A DNA stretch of 64,000 bases from Acidobacteriota bacterium (GTDB taxonomy: Bacteria; Acidobacteriota; Blastocatellia; RBC074), in assembly GCA_016715865.1 (NCBI GenBank), contig JADJXM010000001.1, positions 1 through 64,000 on the forward strand, read 5' to 3'. How positions within the stretch are numbered: the first letter of the stretch is position 1; each line of letters starts with the position of its first letter. The notes beneath the pieces are model-generated. The model saw nothing but the letters and a program-made list of their open reading frames with translations, made no database searches and was not told the origin of the DNA. The position numbers and the translations under genes are program-made. Shown here piece by piece: positions 37,023 through 49,778 of this stretch.

Positions 37023-37502
37023 GTGAATAGTGACCTGACAAACACCGAGATACCGCAGATGAAATCAGCCTGGTTCCTCCCGCGATTGTTTGTGATTGCA
37101 GTTCTGATCAACTACGTCTGGGAGATTGCTCAGTCGCCGCTCTACGTGGGGATGGAGAATTTGAGTTTGGTATGGTGGCACTGCGGACTGGCAGCGGTCG
37201 GAGATGGATTCCTGGTGCTGTTGATCTATGCGGTTGGTTGGGCCATCACTCGTCAGCGAGATTGGTTTGTACAGCCGACGACGACTGGCTATGCCGTGAT
37301 GCTGCTTACCGGCTTGGTCATCAGCGTCAGCATCGAATGGTTGGCTGTCTTTGTCGGCAGCCAGTGGGCATATACGTCACGGATGCCGCTGATACCATTG
37401 CTCAAGGTCGGCCTCGTTCCTGTCGTGCAGATGCTGATGCTGCCACCGCTGATCTTTCGCGTCGTCGCTGGCTGGCCTGGCCGCGCCTCTGCTGCGAGGT
37501 AA
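37023..37502 (+). CDS. Four-TM membrane protein
   Basis: A 159-residue inner-membrane protein with four predicted helices (about 18-38, 50-75, 88-112, 125-148) and conserved-looking NYVWEIAQSPLY and VSIEWLAVFVG segments. Starts with GTG two bases after the methyltransferase stop, so they are probably co-translated. No family recognised with confidence. Confidence 0.7.
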   Translation: MNSDLTNTEIPQMKSAWFLPRLFVIAVLINYVWEIAQSPLYVGMENLSLVWWHCGLAAVGDGFLVLLIYAVGWAITRQRDWFVQPTTTGYAVMLLTGLVISVSIEWLAVFVGSQWAYTSRMPLIPLLKVGLVPVVQMLMLPPLIFRVVAGWPGRASAAR

Positions 37503-37578
37503 GAGCGAGAGCTGATCTTTAGACGATTTCTGCAGGGCAAACAAGTTTGAGAAAAAGAGGAAGGGAGATCACGAAAAG

Positions 37579-39959
37579 ATGGCTGTTATTGAAATGAAAG
37601 AAGCACAACCACTGAGTGTGGAAGAGATGCGACGGATGAACGCCTGGTGGCGCGCGGCGAACTATCTGTCAGTCGGTCAGATTTACCTGTCCGACAATCC
37701 GCTGTTGCACGAGCCGCTGAAGATCGAACACGTCAAGCGCAGGCTGCTCGGTCACTGGGGGACGACGCCGGGGCTGAATTTTATTTATGTCCACCTCAAT
37801 CGCCTGATCAAAAAGCATGACCTGAACGTGATTTACGTCTGTGGCCCCGGCCACGGCGGCCCTGGCCTGGTTGCCAATACGTATCTGGAAGGAACCTATA
37901 GCGAGTTTTACCCGAACGTCTCGCAGGACGCGGAAGGGATAGGGAGGCTCTTCACACAATTCTCATTTCCCGGCGGCATCCCCAGCCACGCTTCTCCTGA
38001 GACTCCTGGCTCGATCAATGAAGGCGGCGAACTGGGTTACTCGCTGATGCACGCTTATGGCGCGGTCTTCGATAATCCCGATCTGCTGGCGGCGTGCGTC
38101 ATTGGCGACGGTGAAGCAGAGACGGGGCCACTGGCCGCGAGCTGGCACTCCAACAAATTCCTGAACCCGGTGCATGACGGAGCCGTCCTGCCGATTCTGC
38201 ACCTGAACGGCTACAAGATCGCCAATCCGACTGTGCTGGCGCGGGTGAGCGATGAAGAACTTGCGAGTCTGATGATCGGCTATGGCCATAAACCATATTT
38301 CGTCGCAGGCGATGAACCGGAAGCGATGCATCAACTGATGGCCGGAACGCTTGATACCGTCATTGCTGAGATTCAAACGATTCAACGCGAGGCGCGTGAA
38401 CACGGGTTCCCCGCACGCCCGCATTGGCCGATGATCGTGTTGCGCTCGCCGAAAGGATGGACAGGACCAAAGGTCGTGGATGGGTTGCCGACGGAGAATT
38501 CATTCCGCTCGCATCAGGTTCCGTTGGCAGCGTTGGCGAGCAAGCCTGAGCATTTGAGGATGCTGGAAGAGTGGCTGCGGAGCTATAAGCCTGAAGAACT
38601 CTTCGATGAAAACGGAAAATTGATGGCGGAATTGGCTGAGTTGGCCCCGAAAGGCGAGCGCCGCATGGGAGCCAATCCTCATGCCAATGGCGGGCTTCTG
38701 CTCAGAGATTTGAAGATGCCGGATTTCCGCGATTACGCAGTTGACGTTCCCAAACCGGGAACGGTTGAGGCGGAGGCGACACGCGCGATGGGACGCTTCT
38801 TGCGCGACGTGATGAAGCGCAACGCCGACAGCCGGAACTTTCGGGTGATGGGGCCGGACGAAACTGCCTCGAACCGTCTTAACGCTCTCTTTGAAGTGAC
38901 GAACCGAGTCTTTACAGGCGCTACTTTGCCTGGGGATGACCATCTCTCGCTAGATGGCCGGGTGATGGAGATTTTGAGCGAGCACCTTTGTCAGGGCTGG
39001 CTTGAAGGCTACCTTCTGACAGGTCGTCACGGATTCTTCAACTGTTACGAAGCGTTCATCCATATCGTTGATTCGATGTTCAATCAGCATGCCAAGTGGC
39101 TGAAGACTACGCGCCACATCCCTTGGCGTCGCCCGATTGCTTCGCTCAACTATCTGCTGACATCGCACGTCTGGCGGCAGGATCACAACGGTTTCAGCCA
39201 CCAGGACCCCGGCTTCATAGATCACGTCGTTAATAAAAAGGCGGAAGTCGTCCGGGTTTATCTTCCGCCCGACGCCAATACACTGCTTTCCGTGACCGAT
39301 CATTGTTTGCGGAGCCGCCACTATGTCAACGTGATCGTCGCTGGCAAACAGCCCGCTCATCAGTGGCTGGACATGGATGCGGCGATCAAACACAGCACCG
39401 CTGGCATAGGCATCTGGGAATGGGCGAGCAACGATCAGGGTGCGGAGCCGGATGTGGTGATGGCCTGCGCCGGAGACATTCCGACGCTTGAAACGCTCGC
39501 CGCTGTGGATATTCTTCGCCAGCAATTCCCTGATTTGAAGATTCGGGTAATCAATGTGGTTGATTTGATGACGCTCCAACCCGCGAGCGAACATCCGCAC
39601 GGCTTATCTGACAAGGATTTTGACTCTCTTTTCACGATCGACAAGCCAATCATCTTCGCCTTTCATGGCTATCCGTGGCTGATTCACCGGCTGACCTACC
39701 GGCGGACGAACCACCGGAACCTTCATGTACGCGGGTACAAAGAGGAGGGCACAACCACCACGCCCTGCGACATGACGGTGCTAAACGATCTCGGCCGCTG
39801 CCACCTCGCAATAGACGTGATTGATCGCGTACCGCAATTGGGACCAGAGTCGCGCACATCAAGCAGGCGATGCGCGATAAGCTGATCGAACATCAATATT
39901 ATATTCGCCAACACGGTGATGACCTGCCTGAGATCCGCGATTGGAAATGGCCTTATTAA
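37579..39959 (+). CDS. xfp: Xylulose-5-phosphate/fructose-6-phosphate phosphoketolase (frameshifted near C-terminus)
   Basis: A thiamine-diphosphate enzyme of about 793 residues that splits xylulose-5-phosphate or fructose-6-phosphate to acetyl phosphate. Diagnostic stretches include GPGHGGPGLVANTYLEG, SQDAEGIGRLFTQFSFPGG and INEGGELGYSLMHAYG. A one-base deletion near 39847 (after PQLG) shifts the frame; restoring it gives RVAHIKQAMRDK and the normal ending RDWKWPY at 39959. Cytoplasmic. It closes the left block and would supply acetyl phosphate from sugars released by the glycogen enzymes at 10-14 kb. Confidence 0.95.
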
Positions 39960-40180
39960 GCCTGGCACGAGAAAACATCTGCTCGCAATCAAACTGAGGC
40001 TGTGGATGGTTGAGTACGTGGAACAAAAGACCGGGAAACCTGTTTCGACAGCGATCAGCACGGCGGGAACAACTGGTTCGGTGCTGTGGTTATCAGCAGC
40101 ATTTCTGTTCACCGCTTTTGCATTGCCGGAAAATATACAGATGAATCCCAATGTGTCCGCAAATGTGTCCGCAAAGCAAA

Positions 40181-40204
40181 ACAGGCATCCTAAGAGATGC
40201 CTGT
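40181..40204 (-). terminator. Terminator of the tRNA-Pro transcript
   Basis: A perfect 9-base-pair stem ACAGGCATC / GATGCCTGT with a 6-base loop. Read on the minus strand it lies 13 bases past the tRNA CCA end and is followed by TTTTGCTTTG, so it fits a Rho-independent terminator for the ihfA-merR-tRNA unit. Just to its left is a tandem 12-base repeat ATGTGTCCGCAA (40151-40174). Confidence 0.75.
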
Positions 40205-40217
40205 AAATCGTGAAAAA

Positions 40218-40294
<77 letters not shown>

Positions 40295-40344
40295 GCTCCG
40301 TAATCATCCCATATCTATTAATATAGTGTGTCTTGCGAAGCGGA

Positions 40345-40833
<489 letters not shown>

Positions 40834-40842
40834 TTTTCAGAG

Positions 40843-41112
40843 TCAGATAGATTTAAGAGTCTGGCCGGGGCGAAAGACCAGTACGTTTCTGGCGGGAAGA
40901 TCAATCGGCTCACCGGTCACGGGATTGCGCCCTCGTCGCGGTTTGCGTCTGACTACCTCCAGCGTACCAAACCCGGTAATTTGAATGCTCTCGCCTTGAA
41001 TCAGCTGCTGCTTGATGATGTCGAATGTCTGATCAACGATGCGCCGCGAATCCTGTAAGGTGAATCCGCCGTGACGATCATAAACAGCACGAGCTATGTC
41101 GGCTTTCGTCAT
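40843..41112 (-). CDS. ihfA: Integration host factor / HU-family subunit
   Basis: An 89-residue DNA-bending protein: MTKADIARAVYDRHGG, FGTLEVVRRKPRRGRNP and the arm TGEPIDLPARNVLVFRPG, typical of IHF alpha. I chose ATG 41112 (GGGGAG upstream) over an upstream in-frame start at 41166 that would add 18 atypical residues. It forms an operon with the MerR-like gene. Nucleoid protein; assists recombination and promoter bending. Confidence 0.92.
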   Translation of the reverse strand: MTKADIARAVYDRHGGFTLQDSRRIVDQTFDIIKQQLIQGESIQITGFGTLEVVRRKPRRGRNPVTGEPIDLPARNVLVFRPGQTLKSI

Positions 41113-41169
41113 CGGTACTCCCCTGCAAAAAAACCGTATGGGTCGAACTGGCCATATCGGTCGCAAAAG

Positions 41170-41196
41170 TTCTGATCGAGTTGATCGGTTTGATCG
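41170..41196. repeat. Three 9-base repeats upstream of ihfA
   Basis: Three imperfect tandem units (TTCTGATCG, AGTTGATCG, GTTTGATCG) share TGATCG and lie 58-84 bases before the ihfA start, in its probable promoter. They could be binding sites for a regulator such as the neighbouring MerR-like protein or IHF itself. Confidence 0.45.
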
Positions 41197-41236
41197 ACAT
41201 AAGTTATGTTACGCGTCTCGCTCACCTGAGTCAACG

Positions 41237-42130
41237 TCAGTTTATTTTGATGTTGAGGCGAGGGATGTTGATCTTCGAGCGAAAGACGGCGATCTGAGTT
41301 TTTCCGGGATTATCTTCATCGGGGCTGATGACGACCAGCGTTGATGGTGAACCCTGCACCTGATAGACGACTTTTTCACCGTCCTCGTCATTGGTCTTGA
41401 TGGCTGCCTGACCGATCAGCTTGTTGTAAAATTCGCTGACTGTTGCGACGTTGTCGGCGGTGGTCATCTGCAGGAATTCGTTGCCGATGAAACTGGTCGA
41501 GCGCTGAACATCGGCCTTCGGATATCTGTATTTCTCGAGGGTCAGGGGAGCCGCCGCGCCAGGAGCAGGTGGTGCGGGAGGTACGGGCGGTACGCCTTCA
41601 ATGACAGGGATATTCTCCTGGGCCTGTCGGGCGCGCTCTTCCGCTTCGCGTGCCCGTTCCTCAGCCTGGCGAATCTGCTCCTGAATCTGTTCCTGGATTT
41701 GGGCTCCGATATCGGTGACCACCTCTTCGGTCGGTATTCTGACGCGGTCCCTGATACGCAGGAACGAATATGTCAGCAGCGAAAGGCCGCCGCCGATGGT
41801 GAGCAGCAGAATGAAGGCGACGATGAGCCAGGTTTTCGCACTGGATTTCTTCTTCGGCGGCCCGCCGTATTCCGGGACTGCGGGAGGGCGATAGAACCGA
41901 TCAGTGTTTGGAGTCTGGTCGCTATAGCCACCATATGGCGATTCTTTCGGAGCGTAGTTCTGCGACGTGTAAGGGCGATTGGGATTGGTATCCGGCCCCT
42001 GCTGGCCGCCATAGTTTCGCGTGGTCGCAGTTGTAGTTTCGTTTTCCACGAAGAGTGGCACGCCGCAATTCCGGCAGAATCTGGCCGGGCGATCAGAAAC
42101 GTATCCGCATTTTGAGCAAGGTTGTTGCAT
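41237..42130 (-). CDS. Zinc-ribbon membrane protein with coiled coil
   Basis: A 297-residue protein: N-terminal zinc ribbon (CSKCG, then CRNCG within residues 5-23), a Tyr/Pro/Asn-rich disordered segment (30-95), one membrane helix (about 99-120), a coiled coil with repeated QIQEQIRQ and AEERAREAEERAR, a Pro/Ala-rich linker and a C-terminal beta-rich domain (215-297). Topology suggests an inner-membrane anchor with a periplasmic domain. Function unknown. Confidence 0.78.
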   Translation of the reverse strand: MQQPCSKCGYVSDRPARFCRNCGVPLFVENETTTATTRNYGGQQGPDTNPNRPYTSQNYAPKESPYGGYSDQTPNTDRFYRPPAVPEYGGPPKKKSSAKTWLIVAFILLLTIGGGLSLLTYSFLRIRDRVRIPTEEVVTDIGAQIQEQIQEQIRQAEERAREAEERARQAQENIPVIEGVPPVPPAPPAPGAAAPLTLEKYRYPKADVQRSTSFIGNEFLQMTTADNVATVSEFYNKLIGQAAIKTNDEDGEKVVYQVQGSPSTLVVISPDEDNPGKTQIAVFRSKINIPRLNIKIN

Positions 42131-42242
42131 AATTACTCAGGTAAATGTACGACAAAGTATGCAATATGTTCTGGCGTTCTCACGCTCATATGATCCCGTA
42201 CGAACGCCCGGAACGCAAGGGGGGAAGATCGGCAGAGAATAG

Positions 42243-43349
42243 ATGGCAGCACTAAGACACAAGCATCGAATTGAGGCTCCGGCGGGGAGGCGATTGCCTG
42301 AGCTGGAGGCGTTGTCTCATCGACTGGCAGGGAGGCCGTTCGTTCCTCCGCCGGTCATGCGCAACGGGCATGCAATGACGATTTTGGGTAAGTTGCGTCC
42401 GCGAAGTCCCGGGATCGTCAAAGACCCTGAGTATCCCGGAGTGCGCAGGGAATTCGAGACGGAACCGGGGACAAGGGTTGTGGCCTGGTGCCACTGGCAG
42501 AATGATCGTCTCAATCGACCGACCATGATGGTTATTCACGGGCTCGAGGGATCAGCCGAGGCCTCATATGTGGTGGGGATTGCCACCAAGGCGTTTGCCG
42601 CCGGGTTCAATGTCCTGAGATACAACGTTCGAGGATGCGGCGGGACGGACCATCTCTCACCGAAGCTATATCATTCGGGGCTGTCAGTCGATCTGCATTA
42701 CGTTGTGCGGGAGCTGATCGAACGTGACGGATTGCCGGAGATCTTTCTGGTCGGTATCTCGATGGGCGGAAACCAGTCGCTCAAGTTCGCTGGAGAGCTG
42801 GCGGATTCGGCTCCTCGGCAGTTGCGCGGGATATGTGCGATCAGTCCGCCGATCTCGCTCGAGCCTTGTTCCTATGAACTCATGCAGCCGAAGAACAGAT
42901 TGTACGAGGCCATGTTCCTGCGCAGTCTGCGCAAGACAATGCGTCGTAAGGACCAGCTCTTCCCGGGGCTGTACGATCTAAGCCGGCTCGATCGCATCCG
43001 CCACTTGTGGGAATGGGACGATATTTATCAGCCATACAACGGATTTCGCGATGCGCGAGATTATTATGCGAAGGCCAGCTCGCTGCCATTCATCCCCGGC
43101 ATCCGCGTTCCGACGCTGATCATTCACGCGCAGGATGATCCATTCATTCCGATCGAACCGTTCAGGGATCCGCGGGTCGTGGCCAATCCATCGGTGCTCA
43201 TGCTGGAGTGCCCTCACGGTGGCCATGTAGCGTTCTGCGGCGTCCGCCAGCCGGATGAAGATCGCGCCTGGGCTGAAAACCGGGCGGTCGAATTCTGCGT
43301 GTCACTGAGTGGTTTCCAGTGGGAACCTAAGTTATCAAAGTTTTTTTAA
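42243..43349 (+). CDS. Alpha/beta hydrolase, YheT family
   Basis: A 368-residue hydrolase with MVIHGLEGSAEASY (oxyanion region), YNVRGCGGTD, nucleophile GISMGGNQSLK, acid HAQDDPFIP and catalytic His in PHGGHVAFCG: a complete Ser-Asp-His triad. YheT-type proteins are esterases of unclear substrate. The last residues (SGFQWEP) are encoded by a TTTCCAG-type repeat, so the C-terminus may be an extension. Confidence 0.88.
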   Translation: MAALRHKHRIEAPAGRRLPELEALSHRLAGRPFVPPPVMRNGHAMTILGKLRPRSPGIVKDPEYPGVRREFETEPGTRVVAWCHWQNDRLNRPTMMVIHGLEGSAEASYVVGIATKAFAAGFNVLRYNVRGCGGTDHLSPKLYHSGLSVDLHYVVRELIERDGLPEIFLVGISMGGNQSLKFAGELADSAPRQLRGICAISPPISLEPCSYELMQPKNRLYEAMFLRSLRKTMRRKDQLFPGLYDLSRLDRIRHLWEWDDIYQPYNGFRDARDYYAKASSLPFIPGIRVPTLIIHAQDDPFIPIEPFRDPRVVANPSVLMLECPHGGHVAFCGVRQPDEDRAWAENRAVEFCVSLSGFQWEPKLSKFF

Positions 43350-43490
43350 GTGAAAAAGTTTCCGTTCAAAGGGCAAAGATTCTTAGTTGTTATGAATATT
43401 CGGATTATTGCCCACTGGATATACTTCGAAGACTGATCTTCCCTGTATATCTTTGCTCCTTTGCGGCCTTCACTGGAAACTGGAAACTTC
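43312..43490. repeat. Inverted CTGGAAAC heptad repeats
   Basis: GTTTCCAGTG (43312-43321) is inverted at CACTGGAAAC (43471-43480), followed by a further TGGAAAC copy. The same TTTCCAG/CTGGAAA heptads recur at 51835-51996. The 43350-43535 gap holds nothing else that I can identify. Confidence 0.6.
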
Positions 43491-43535
43491 TTTTCACGGA
43501 GCAATCAGGTTCCACCATACAATAAGCGCGCATTT

Positions 43536-44860
43536 ATGCTTTGGGCATTTATCAAAATCGGAGTCGTCCTCCTGCTGGTGATCGCGAACGGTTTTTTTGT
43601 GGCGGTTGAATTCGCGCTGGTCAGCGTGAGACGTGCGCGCATGGAAAACCTTGCGGCGAGCGGGACACCGGGTGCTACTGCGGTGCTGCGCGCGCTCGAT
43701 CATCTCGATTCGATGTTGTCGGCCAGCCAGTTCGGAATTACGCTGGCCAGTCTGGCGCTGGGCGCGGTCGGCGAATCGACGCTCGCCGACCTGCTCGAGC
43801 CTCTCTTCGTTCAGTACATCCCCGGCGGCATCTCGGTTCTGCTGGCGCATTCCATCTCCATTGCCATCGCGTTGGCTGTCATCACCTATTTGCATCTGGT
43901 GCTCGGCGAATACGCGCCTAAAGCGCTGGCGATCGAAAAGGCTGAGTCCATCTCGCTGGCGACCGCGCAGTTGATGTGGATCTTTTATCGTACCTTCAAG
44001 CCATTCATCTGGTTCATCAATGTTTCAGGCATCAAGCTGTTGCGGATCTTCGGCGTTGAGTTTCGGCCTGGACACCATACCGTCTATACCGAAGAGGAAT
44101 TGCGATACCTTGTCAATCTGAGCCACCAGTCCGGCCATTTAAAGCTCGATGAAAAAACGCTGATCTACAATGTCTTCGAGTTTTCGGAACTGACAGCACG
44201 AGAGATCATGATTCCGCGAACTGAGGTCGTCGCTATCGACGAACGAAAGAGTTTTGCAGAAGTGGTCGGCGAGTTTCAGGATTCGGGCTATTCGAGGCTT
44301 CCGGTTTTCAGCGAGTATTTCGACAATATCATCGGCATTCTGCACAGCAAGGACGTCATGCCATTTATGGGAAAACCGGATGAGTTCGACCTGAAGCAGA
44401 TCATTCACAAGGCCGTCTTCATACCCGATTCGGCAAAATTGTGGGAGGTGCTGCAACAGCTCCGGCGGACCCGTATGCATATGGCGGTTGTGGTTGACGA
44501 ACACAGCGGCGTCGAAGGGATACTGACGCTTGAGGATCTGATCGAGGAGATTGTCGGAGAGATTCAGGATGAGCATGACGAACTGCTGGCCGACAAGCTG
44601 AGCCAGCGTAGTGAGGGAGTCTTCAGCATAGACGGCGGACTTTCGATCCGCGAAGCCAATCGCAAATACCAGCTCAATCTGCCCGAATCGGACGATTACA
44701 AGACCATCGCCGGATTTCTCATCACACGCGCCGGCAAACTCCTCGATCTGGGTGACATAGTCGATTACAACGGGTTGAATTTACGGTCGATAAGGTGCTC
44801 AGGCGGCGCATCATGCGAGTGACGATGAATTTGAAAAAAACTGATGAAGTCGAAGTTTAA
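43536..44860 (+). CDS. CNNM/CorC-family membrane protein with CBS pair (frameshift at C-terminus)
   Basis: About 440 residues: DUF21 membrane domain (four helices, about 5-170), two CBS domains (about 200-330; REIMIPRTEVVAID and MAVVVDEHSGVEGILTLEDLIEE) and a C-terminal CorC/HlyC domain (from about 350). Such proteins are linked to magnesium/cobalt export. Near 44777 a one-base loss diverts the frame; correcting it gives EFTVDKVLRRRIMRV, the usual family ending, and a stop at 44860. Start ATG 43536 is chosen by the first membrane helix. Confidence 0.88.
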
Positions 44861-44889
44861 TAACAGGTAGTCGAATAAAGGGAGACATC

Positions 44890-45546
44890 ATGACCAGATT
44901 TGCCAGTCGATCCAATCATCGAATTCTATTCATGCTGCTGGTTGGAGTTGCGGTTATTGGAATACTCACCCCCGGCATGATGTCGAATGATGTGGCATCG
45001 GCTGAAACTCAGAAAAAAAAGAAGTCGAAGAAAAAAGAATCACCGAAAACCAGACAGTCTGATGGCAATGCCGGGCCGTCATCAGGTGCGGGTGATTCCA
45101 GACTGTCGCAGGCCGAGATCGACCAGTTCGTTGATGGCCACAACAGGATTCGCTCGCAGGCCGGTGTGCCGGATTTGAAATGGTCTGATGATCTGGCGCG
45201 GTATGCTCAGGCGTGGGCTGATTATCTGGGGAGCAACGGCTGTAAACTGGCTCACCGGCCTGAAGATGGCGTATGGATGCAGAAGTATGGCGAAAACATC
45301 GCCGCCGGGTCACCCGGTTATGCCAGTGTCGATCAGGCGATAAAAGGCTGGGAGAGCGAGAAGTCGAAGTTCCGTGGTGGAGTCATCACCATGGAAAATA
45401 TCGCCGATATCGGCCACTACTCGCAGATCATGTGGAAGAATACGACACTCCTCGGATGCGGAAAGTCGACCTCCTGTAAAACAAAGACGATCATCGTCTG
45501 CAATTACGATCCGGCGGGCAATATACTCGGCCAGAAACCCTGGTAG
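44890..45546 (+). CDS. Exported CAP-domain protein (SCP/PR1-like)
   Basis: A 218-residue protein with a signal peptide (about 10-38), a Lys-rich linker (KKKKSKKKESP) and a CAP domain (75-218) with HNRIRSQAGVPDLKW, KYGENIAAGSPGY, GHYSQIMWKNT and the disulfide-type ending CNYDPAGN. The His and Glu of the CAP cavity are present. Secreted or periplasmic; substrate unknown. Start follows AAAGGGAGA. Confidence 0.92.
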   Translation: MTRFASRSNHRILFMLLVGVAVIGILTPGMMSNDVASAETQKKKKSKKKESPKTRQSDGNAGPSSGAGDSRLSQAEIDQFVDGHNRIRSQAGVPDLKWSDDLARYAQAWADYLGSNGCKLAHRPEDGVWMQKYGENIAAGSPGYASVDQAIKGWESEKSKFRGGVITMENIADIGHYSQIMWKNTTLLGCGKSTSCKTKTIIVCNYDPAGNILGQKPW

Positions 45547-45571
45547 TGTTCATTCAGACAGGTGCATTGGA

Positions 45572-46120
45572 ATGGATCGTCTGGTCCTGTTGAACAAGCC
45601 GTTTCAGGTGATGTGTCAATTTTCACGCGAGGGCGATCGGGCAACGCTGGCCGATTACATCTCGATCCCCGATATCTATCCCGCGGGCAGGCTGGATTAT
45701 GACAGCGAGGGGCTGGTTATTCTGACAAATTCGGGGCGGCTGCAGCATCGAATCACGGATCCGCGGCACAAACTTCCAAAGACATATCTGGTGCAGGTTG
45801 AAGGCATTCCCGACGAGGCGTCGATAAATCGCCTGCGACAGGGCGTGATGCTGAAGGACGGCGGAACAAGGCCGGCCGAAATCGAATTGATTGATGATCC
45901 TGAATTATGGCCTCGGTATCCTCCGATCAGAGTACGCCGGAATATTCCGACGAGCTGGCTCAGATTGACGATCAGCGAAGGTCGCAATCGCCAGGTGCGG
46001 AGAATGACTGCTGCTGTCGGTCACGCGACCCTGAGGCTGATTCGCGTGCGGATCGGCGAGTGGGAGCTTGGCGATTTGCTGCCTGGGCAGTGGAAGGAAG
46101 TTCCAGTACCAAAAATATAG
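45572..46120 (+). CDS. rRNA pseudouridine synthase, RluE-like
   Basis: A 182-residue pseudouridine synthase without an S4 domain, as in RluE. The catalytic Asp lies in AGRLDYDSEGLVILTN, followed by KTYLVQVEG and ISEGRNRQVRRMTAAVGH. It probably modifies 23S rRNA. ATG 45572 starts the first conserved strand (RLVLLNKPFQVMCQF); the longer upstream frame overlaps the CAP gene and is not credible. Confidence 0.92.
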   Translation: MDRLVLLNKPFQVMCQFSREGDRATLADYISIPDIYPAGRLDYDSEGLVILTNSGRLQHRITDPRHKLPKTYLVQVEGIPDEASINRLRQGVMLKDGGTRPAEIELIDDPELWPRYPPIRVRRNIPTSWLRLTISEGRNRQVRRMTAAVGHATLRLIRVRIGEWELGDLLPGQWKEVPVPKI

Positions 46121-46486
46121 GATAACTGTTCAGCCACTGTTCAGGCAGAGGAAAAGAAGGAATCTGATTTGAGCCTGCAACGCAGGCGAAAGAATAGAGC
46201 CCGGGGTGGAGCGAGGCCGTCAGGCCGAGCGAAGCCCCGGGTCCCGTGCCACCAAAATTGGCAAGCCCACGAAGTGGGCGATAGCCTGAGCGGAAGAGTC
46301 AGGCGTCATCGAGAAATCTGCCGCCCATTTCATGGGCTTGTTGAAATGATGATACCAATACCCGGGGTTTCGCTCGGCCTGGCGGCCTCGCTCCGCCCCG
46401 GGCTCTATTCTGCCCACCCGCTTCGCGGGTTCAGGACAAGTCAAGCAATTTCCGATCATTGTCTCTGCGTAAGATCAGTCACTAAT
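46121..46486. other. Intergenic region filled by hairpin-rich repeat
   Basis: This 366-base gap has no gene. It contains the inverted-repeat element at 46193-46409 and several small hairpins: GCCTGC-AAC-GCAGGC (46173-46187), GCCCAC-GAA-GTGGGC, GCCCAT-TTC-ATGGGC and ACCCGC-TTC-GCGGGT. The stem-loop style is shared by all. Confidence 0.7.
46193..46409. repeat. 217-base element with 50-base terminal inverted repeats
   Basis: Arms 46193-46242 and 46360-46409 are reverse complements at 47 of 50 bases. They flank a 117-base centre with two small hairpins. No coding sequence and no clear target-site duplication were seen. It looks like a REP/MITE-type dispersed repeat between the RluE gene and the convergent SGNH gene. 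Confidence 0.8.
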
Positions 46487-47767
46487 TCAAAGCCTTTCTG
46501 GCCGCTGGCCGCCGATGAGCAGATAGCCGAGTCGGATCGCGTTTCCAGAGCTGCGGGAGTTCTTTTGGCCTGAGACGCGGATGGTCAGTTTGTGTTCGCC
46601 TGGGCCGAGCCCTCCGGCGAGGATGGTTGTTCCGAACTGGCGCCGTCCAGTGTACAGGTCGATCTTCTGCAGCGGCGCCGGCGCTGGTTTCCCGTCGATC
46701 AGTACGTCAATCATGCCGCCGTCCGGGCCTTTCAAATAAGAGAGTCCGAGAACTGTTCCCTCGAAGTAGTATTCGATCTGCGAGCCGGGTTTTGCGCTGA
46801 GCAGCAACTTGGCCGGGAGGCGTCGATCTACATTGCTTTCGATGCGCCAGCTCGCATCGTGCCAGATCTCGGCGATCGCTTTGAACTCACCGTAATTCAT
46901 CTCGTCGCTGACCAGCGGCAGAGGCAGTGAACGTTCGATCGGAGTGGGCGTCATATTTGACTGTGCGCGCAGAAAGTCGATGATCGTATCGGCGTAGAGT
47001 TTGTGCCCGAGGTCGGTCGGGGCGCTGCCTCTGGCCCAGAATTCCTGCGCTTTGAGCCGATCAGCGTCGATTTCAGCCCACACTTTCGCCTCGAGATTTA
47101 TGACCGGGATGCTGTAATGAGAAGCGATCGCATCGTGCCATTCAATGCGCGCATTTCGTTTCGCTCCGGCGGCATAGAGCATAATGACTTCAGGAGGCTG
47201 CGGGACGATGAGCAGCTGACGAATCAAGCCCTCGATGGCCTTCTTGACGGGCGTCTCTTCATCATTAACATCGTCGACGGCGAATTCGACGAAGACCAGG
47301 TCGGGCTTGAAGGCGATACAATCGCGTCTGGCGCGCAGTGCGCCATAAAGCGATCCGGTGTTGACGATGCCGGCATTTAATTCGGTGATTTCGGATTGCG
47401 GCCAGGTTCGGCGAAGCCAGTCAGTCACCAGGGCCCGGTATGACGTCTTCTCTGGATTGCCGGCGCCGGAACCGGCGGTGATCGATCCGCCGATGTATGC
47501 GATGGTTATCGCTCGCGACCCGCGAAGCTTCGTAAAAAAGTTGCCGACATTCCGTCTTTCCCGGGGGGCCGTGACGGCGGAGGTCGATGAGACGATGCTG
47601 GGATTCGAGATCGTTATCGGTTGTCCGGGCTGGATGTCGACCGGACCCGGCTTTCTGATCTGACGACGCGTCTGGGCCACTGTAAGGGGAAGTCCGATGA
47701 TCCCTGTCTGGTTGATTGTGACGACGAAAATCGAGACGAAAAAATATTTCCAGATGATCCGGCGCAT
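46487..47767 (-). CDS. SGNH/GDSL-type hydrolase, exported
   Basis: A 426-residue protein starting at ATG 47767 (MRRIIWKYFFVSIFVV), which gives a proper signal anchor; the frame extends upstream into the dehydratase gene but that part is overlap. The domain carries IAYIGGSITAGSG (nucleophile Ser), LNAGIVNTGS and a later DLGHKLYAD with Asp/His. A C-terminal beta domain (about 285-426) follows. It probably acts on an acylated polysaccharide and lies one base from the dehydratase gene. Confidence 0.82.
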   Translation of the reverse strand: MRRIIWKYFFVSIFVVTINQTGIIGLPLTVAQTRRQIRKPGPVDIQPGQPITISNPSIVSSTSAVTAPRERRNVGNFFTKLRGSRAITIAYIGGSITAGSGAGNPEKTSYRALVTDWLRRTWPQSEITELNAGIVNTGSLYGALRARRDCIAFKPDLVFVEFAVDDVNDEETPVKKAIEGLIRQLLIVPQPPEVIMLYAAGAKRNARIEWHDAIASHYSIPVINLEAKVWAEIDADRLKAQEFWARGSAPTDLGHKLYADTIIDFLRAQSNMTPTPIERSLPLPLVSDEMNYGEFKAIAEIWHDASWRIESNVDRRLPAKLLLSAKPGSQIEYYFEGTVLGLSYLKGPDGGMIDVLIDGKPAPAPLQKIDLYTGRRQFGTTILAGGLGPGEHKLTIRVSGQKNSRSSGNAIRLGYLLIGGQRPERL

Positions 47768-47768
47768 A

Positions 47769-49778
<2,010 letters not shown>

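Noticed and set aside
39916..40206. Open frame between phosphoketolase and tRNA-Pro, considered as an integrase C-terminus
   Set aside because: Its start lies inside the phosphoketolase tail, it has no recombinase motifs, and its end is the tRNA terminator hairpin.
45374..45571. Upstream extension of the pseudouridine synthase
   Set aside because: It overlaps the CAP-domain gene, and the conserved domain begins at 45572.
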